A stretch of DNA of 9,082 nucleotides from Oscillospiraceae bacterium (lineage in GTDB: Bacteria; Bacillota; Clostridia; Oscillospirales; Ruminococcaceae). The stretch spans positions 1 through 9,082 of the forward strand of contig JAQXNQ010000068.1 in NCBI GenBank assembly GCA_029098085.1, read 5' to 3'. Below are positions 6,646 to 9,082 of the stretch, one piece after another. Position 1 is the stretch's first letter, and every line of letters begins with the position of its first letter. The notes under the pieces are model-generated. The model was not told the DNA's origin. It saw only the letters and a program-made list of their open reading frames with translations, and did no database searches. The position numbers were made by a program, and so were the translations under genes.

Positions 6646-7032
6646 ATGAAAAACTACACACAGGTTTATGTGCAGGACAGTCTGGAAGCCGCCCGGACCT
6701 ACTGCAGAGCGTTCGGCGCAGAGATCACCCTTGAGATCAGAAACGCGGACGGCTCCGCCTATGAGCACTGTGAGCTGTCGGTGGACGGCGAAGGCTTTCT
6801 GGCGCTGGCCGAGGCCAGGAACCCCTGCGATGTGGCATTTGTCCACAAAATGAAGTGGGAGACCATGACCTTCAATGTCTTTGAGATGGGCAGTGAAGAG
6901 AAGGTTCTCCGGGCTTTCGATGTTTTGCGAGACGGCGGCGTGGTGCTGGAGTCGATTCATGAGCTGCCCTGGAGCCGGTGCTGCGCAACGGTGATCGACC
7001 GGTACGGCGTGTGTTGGTGGATCTCTATTTAA
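6646..7032 (+). CDS. VOC-family (glyoxalase/PhnB-like) small protein
   Basis: The 128-residue product fits one VOC module pair of the PhnB-like group. It has an N-terminal strand then DSLEAARTYCRAFGAE (11-26, matching the aeeAixFYxxaFGA pattern), an EHCELSVDG strand (40-48) and a C-terminal WSRCCATVIDRYGVCWWISI end (109-128), equivalent to the usual W...vxDxFGvxWxin. These proteins are cytoplasmic dimers that often bind a metal or a small molecule. The E-H-C-E cluster at 40-43 is a possible ligand site (inference). AAGGAG (6633-6638) lies 7 bases before the ATG, and only 21 bases separate it from the URO-D gene, so the two are co-transcribed. A hairpin terminator follows from 7064. Its role, perhaps handling a product or ligand of the URO-D protein, cannot be told from sequence. 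Confidence 0.75.
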   Translation: MKNYTQVYVQDSLEAARTYCRAFGAEITLEIRNADGSAYEHCELSVDGEGFLALAEARNPCDVAFVHKMKWETMTFNVFEMGSEEKVLRAFDVLRDGGVVLESIHELPWSRCCATVIDRYGVCWWISI

Positions 7033-7063
7033 AAGGAAGATACAGCCGGAAGCAGATAGAAAA

Positions 7064-7102
7064 ACACCCTCCGTATGACCGCCTGGGACATACGGAGGGT
7101 GT
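7064..7102. terminator. Bidirectional hairpin terminator between convergent operons
   Basis: ACACCCTCCGTATG (7064-7077) and CATACGGAGGGTGT (7089-7102) form a perfect 14-bp stem with an 11-base loop. On the - strand it is followed by TTTTCTATC from the A-rich 7057-7063, a good terminator for the second URO-D unit. The + strand tail (GCTGCTTT) is weak, but the stem is strong enough to end the URO-D/VOC transcript as well. Confidence 0.85.
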
Positions 7103-7117
7103 GCTGCTTTATGGGCT

Positions 7118-7159
7118 TTACTTGTCCGCTTCAAAGTCTTCGCGCACCTGATATTCCAT
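7118..7159 (-). CDS. Possible 13-residue microprotein or leader-like ORF
   Basis: On the - strand ATG at 7159 opens MEYQVREDFEADK and stops at TAA (7118-7120). GGAGG (complement of 7167-7171) sits 7 bases upstream, as good as the signals of the large genes here. The ORF lies between the stop of the second URO-D gene and the shared terminator at 7064-7102, so it would be on the same transcript. The peptide is acidic and has no membrane segment. It could be a real microprotein, the remnant of a deleted gene that kept its start region, or chance. No homologue is recognised. Confidence 0.3.
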   Translation of the reverse strand: MEYQVREDFEADK

Positions 7160-7174
7160 GAAAACGCCTCCATA

Positions 7175-7227
7175 TGACACAGCCGGATCACGGCGCTGGG
7201 CCATGATCCGGCAAAAGCTTTGTGTCA
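7175..7227. repeat. Long interrupted inverted repeat at the second URO-D stop codon
   Basis: GCCGGATCA (7182-7190) and TGATCCGGC (7204-7212) pair perfectly, and GG/CC inside extends the stem past one mismatch. Outer arms TGACACA (7175-7181) and TGTGTCA (7221-7227) also pair, leaving an 8-base bulge (AAAAGCTT, 7213-7220). On the - strand the outer left arm contains the URO-D stop codon. There is no T-run after the stem, so it is not a standard terminator. It may protect the 3' end of the message or gate the small ORF that follows. Confidence 0.6.
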
Positions 7228-8277
7228 GCGGATGGTTCTGTCCGCTGCGTAGATGGCTTCGATGTTGGCGGTGGGCACGTCGCCTTCAAAGCCCTGGCTG
7301 GCCATGAGGATGTAGCCCTTTTTGCCCAGCAGACGGATGTACTTCTCGGTTTCCTCCCGAACCTGCTCCGGCGTGCCGTTGGGCAGCAGGCCCTGAGTAT
7401 CGATGCCGCCGTGGAAGGTGATCTGTCCGCCGAATTTCTCCGCCAGCTCCTCGGGATAGAGGCCGGGCACCTTCTGCAGGGGCTCCAGCGCGTCCACGCC
7501 GCAGGTGATCAGCTCGGGAATCAGCGGGGCGATGGCGCCGCAGGAGTGCTGCTGGTAAAAGGCGCCGTACTGATGGGCCAGCTCCACCAGCTTGCGGGTG
7601 TTTTCCTTAAAGAACTGCCGCCACATATCGGTGGAGAACAGCAGTGAGATCTGGGTGCCGTAGTCGTCGTGGGGACGAAGCACATCCACCTTGCCCTTGC
7701 CGGCCTCGAAGCAGCGGCGGTAGTATTCCAGCTCGAATTCCACCATCCGGTCCAGCAGCCGCTGGGCGGCCTCCGGCTCGTCCACCATCAGCATGAAGAA
7801 GCGATCCATCTCCATCAGGAAGGTGATGAACTGGAAGGGGCCCTCATGGCCGATGATGATGGCCTTGTCGGGGTATTTCTCACAGGTTTCGGTGATGGCC
7901 GAGTAGTCGAACCAGTCGGGATCAGGGAAGGTGCAGCGGTTGGCGTCCTCCACCGTCTCCACATCGTTCATGGGGAAGTAGGTGGTGATGCTGTAGCTGT
8001 CCAGGCTGGTTTCATAGATGGTGTCCTGATAGCCCCAGTAGGAGGTGACGACCGTGCGTCCTTCGCTGTCGGTGCGGACAGGCAGCGAAGGACCGATGTA
8101 GCGGGGCGAGGCAGGGATGATGTCGATGTCGAACTTCTCCCACAGCTGCTCCTGAGACTGGAACTGATACTCGGACAGCAGGCGCTTGGTGACGGTGCCC
8201 ACCGCCTCAAAGGCAGCCGGTACCCGGTCGGGCTGCCCATGGGCCAGCGCAATCCGGACGCGTTCTTTGGATGTCAT
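7225..8277 (-). CDS. URO-D superfamily protein, MtaA/CmuA-like
   Basis: The 350-residue product has the length and layout of the COG0407 uroporphyrinogen decarboxylase/methyltransferase group. It starts MTSKERVRIALAHGQPDRVP (the typical opening, also seen in HemE-like proteins), then has DDYGTQ (204-209), HSCGAIAPLIPELITCGVDALEP (244-266), HGGIDTQGLLPNGTPEQVREE (289-309) and a C-terminal GFEGDVPTANIEAIY (329-343). In MtaA-type methyltransferases, His and Cys of the HxC motif plus a later Cys bind zinc. H244 and C246 are present, but the expected third Cys, around ASQG (326-329), is not seen, so methyl transfer is uncertain. AAGGAGG (complement of 8286-8292) lies 8 bases before ATG 8277. It differs strongly from the other URO-D protein at 5374-6624, so it is not a recent duplicate. 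Substrate unknown. Confidence 0.85.
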   Translation of the reverse strand: MTSKERVRIALAHGQPDRVPAAFEAVGTVTKRLLSEYQFQSQEQLWEKFDIDIIPASPRYIGPSLPVRTDSEGRTVVTSYWGYQDTIYETSLDSYSITTYFPMNDVETVEDANRCTFPDPDWFDYSAITETCEKYPDKAIIIGHEGPFQFITFLMEMDRFFMLMVDEPEAAQRLLDRMVEFELEYYRRCFEAGKGKVDVLRPHDDYGTQISLLFSTDMWRQFFKENTRKLVELAHQYGAFYQQHSCGAIAPLIPELITCGVDALEPLQKVPGLYPEELAEKFGGQITFHGGIDTQGLLPNGTPEQVREETEKYIRLLGKKGYILMASQGFEGDVPTANIEAIYAADRTIR

Positions 8278-8432
8278 AAAAGAATCCTCCTTGCAGATGG
8301 TCAGCAGAAAATGTCGGAAAAGCGCCGGAACGGAAGAATTTGGGCAATATTCTGATACTTCTGTTCGAAGAAAGATCCGCTGTAAAGCCGCTTTGCCGCA
8401 GCGCTGTCCGATGGTCTGCTTTTCTTGCTTTC

Positions 8433-8461
8433 AGTGTAGCATAAACCGGTCAAAATTGCAA
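8433..8461 (-). promoter_or_regulatory. Sigma-A-type promoter for the second URO-D gene
   Basis: On the - strand, TTGCAA (8456-8461) and TACACT (8433-8438) are 17 bases apart, with TGC just before the -10. Layout, -35 and extended -10 match the promoter of the beta-helix/doc operon at 5069-5097. Start of transcription would be near 8426. Confidence 0.7.
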
Positions 8462-8560
8462 TCTCTTTGAGGCTGCAGGGCAAAAACCGGCTGTTTCTCC
8501 GCAAAAAACCGCGCCTGAAGAGGAAAATGACAAAAATTGCGGGATGTGCATTTTGTGACA

Positions 8561-8591
8561 GAAAAGCCCGCCACAGGGGAATGCGGCGGAC
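8561..8591 (-). terminator. Rho-independent terminator of the LRR gene
   Basis: On the - strand GTCCGCC (8585-8591) pairs with GGCGGGC (8566-8572), a 7-bp stem with one G-T pair and a 12-base loop, followed by TTTTC (8561-8565). It begins about 19 bases after the LRR stop codon. Confidence 0.75.
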
Positions 8592-8609
8592 GGAAGCGGC
8601 CAGAGGGGT

Positions 8610-9082
8610 TCAGGCAAAGGCATTGGGCGCAATCGCTTCTATGCGGTCCCGAAGCTCCTTGCTCAGGTTTTTGCAGTGGGCAAACGCCCTGTCTCCAATG
8701 GAGGTCACGCTGTCCGGGATAGTGATGCTGCTCAGGCTGGTGCAGCCTTCAAACGCACTTTCTCCAATGGAGGTCACACTCTCCGGAATGGTGAAGCTTT
8801 CCAGACTGCTGCAGCAGCAAAACACACTTTCTCCAATGGAGGTCACGCCCGCCGGGAGGGTGATGCTCTCCAGGCTGGGGCATGCGTAAAACGCATTGTC
8901 TTCAATGGTGGTCACACGCTCCGGGATGGTGATGCTTTCCAGACTGCTGCAGCAGGAAAACGCACCTTCTCCAATGGAGGTCACACGCTCCGGGATCGTG
9001 ATGCTGCTCAGACTGCTGCAGCCGGAAAACGCATATTTTCTGATGAAGCTCACGCTCTCCGGGATGGTGATGCTTTTCAGGC
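8610..9082 (-). CDS. BspA-like leucine-rich repeat protein, C-terminal part (cut by window edge)
   Basis: The frame is open to the right edge of the window, so only the last 157 codons are seen. It is made of 23-residue repeats with consensus LxSITIPxxVTSIGxxAFxxCSS, the LRR_5/BspA (Treponema pallidum) type. Six copies are present, followed by a short end, LSKELRDRIEAIAPNAFA. Known BspA proteins are often surface-exposed and bind host matrix or other cells. Whether this one is exported cannot be told, because the N-terminus is outside, and no C-terminal anchor (LPxTG, membrane helix) is present. An in-frame GTG at 9053 could be read as a start, but it falls inside a repeat (ITIPESV-SFIRKYAF), so the true start lies beyond the window. 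Several repeats contain Cys pairs or triplets (CC, CCC). A terminator follows at 8561-8591. Confidence 0.9.
   Translation of the reverse strand, partial: LKSITIPESVSFIRKYAFSGCSSLSSITIPERVTSIGEGAFSCCSSLESITIPERVTTIEDNAFYACPSLESITLPAGVTSIGESVFCCCSSLESFTIPESVTSIGESAFEGCTSLSSITIPDSVTSIGDRAFAHCKNLSKELRDRIEAIAPNAFA
8667..9080 (-). repeat. Tandem 69-base coding repeats of the LRR gene
   Basis: Six consecutive 69-base units encode the 23-residue LRRs. The block TTCTCCAATGGAGGTCAC (+ strand) recurs exactly or nearly so every 69 bases, for example near 8690, 8759, 8828, 8897 and 8966. Such similarity in DNA suggests expansion by slippage or recombination. Confidence 0.85.

Larger units (their letters stand above)
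8278..8609. other. Intergenic region upstream of the second URO-D gene
   Basis: These 332 bases contain the - strand promoter of the URO-D gene (8433-8461), an untranslated leader of about 150 bases (8278-8426) and the terminator of the LRR gene (8561-8591). The leader is long compared with the other operons here, but no riboswitch or attenuator was recognised. The part between promoter and terminator (8462-8560) holds A-rich runs and no supported gene. Confidence 0.6.

Noticed and set aside
4921..7191. A 756-codon open frame on the - strand, antisense to the first URO-D and VOC genes
   Set aside because: It runs across two real + strand genes, both promoters and part of the beta-helix gene. 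Its composition is that of a reverse-strand shadow with no recognisable motif.
9051..9053. GTG at 9053 as the start of the LRR gene
   Set aside because: The frame is open beyond it and encodes another LRR unit up to the window edge, so this codon is an internal Val.
8667..9080. Regularly spaced repeats resembling a CRISPR array, given the Csm operon in the window
   Set aside because: The period is 69 bases, the sequence between the conserved blocks is also conserved, and the whole stretch is an open frame of 23-residue leucine-rich repeats.

Overview
The window is GC-rich, densely packed bacterial DNA. Short intergenic gaps, strong AAGGAGG-type ribosome binding sites, a BspA-type leucine-rich repeat protein and members of the URO-D superfamily suggest a strictly anaerobic Firmicute (Clostridia, perhaps Oscillospiraceae-like, from a gut or similar habitat). 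This is inference from gene content; no phylogenetic marker is present.

Left part (1-2803, + strand): the 3' end of a type III-A (Csm) CRISPR operon. It holds the last codons of an upstream gene (probably csm3), then csm4, csm5 and cas6, joined by 4-base overlaps or near-contact. Csm4 and Csm5 would be the crRNA 5'-end and 3'-end RAMP subunits of the RNA-guided complex, and Cas6 would process pre-crRNA. No array, cas1/cas2 or csm6 is visible here. The operon ends at a bidirectional hairpin terminator (2835-2866).

Middle (2872-5030, - strand): a two-gene operon made of a GH110-like right-handed beta-helix protein and a Doc/Fic-type toxin. The two overlap by 4 bases, and no separate antitoxin gene lies in front of doc. 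The beta-helix protein ends in an acidic linker and a short predicted helix, which raises the possibility that its tail acts as the antitoxin. This is the most unusual arrangement in the window.

Right-middle (5031-8461): divergent from that operon, a + strand unit encodes a URO-D superfamily protein and a small VOC/PhnB-like protein. It converges on a second, different URO-D superfamily gene on the - strand. A perfect 14-bp hairpin terminator lies between them, with a hairpin at the stop codon and a 13-codon ORF with a good ribosome binding site just before it. No corrinoid-binding protein is present, so the substrates of the two URO-D proteins are unknown. The two - strand promoters (for the beta-helix/doc operon and for the second URO-D gene) look alike: TTGCAA, 17 bases, TAYACT, with TGC before the -10.

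Right edge (8561-9082, - strand): the C-terminal end of a BspA-like leucine-rich repeat protein with six 23-residue repeats, cut by the window edge and followed by a terminator.
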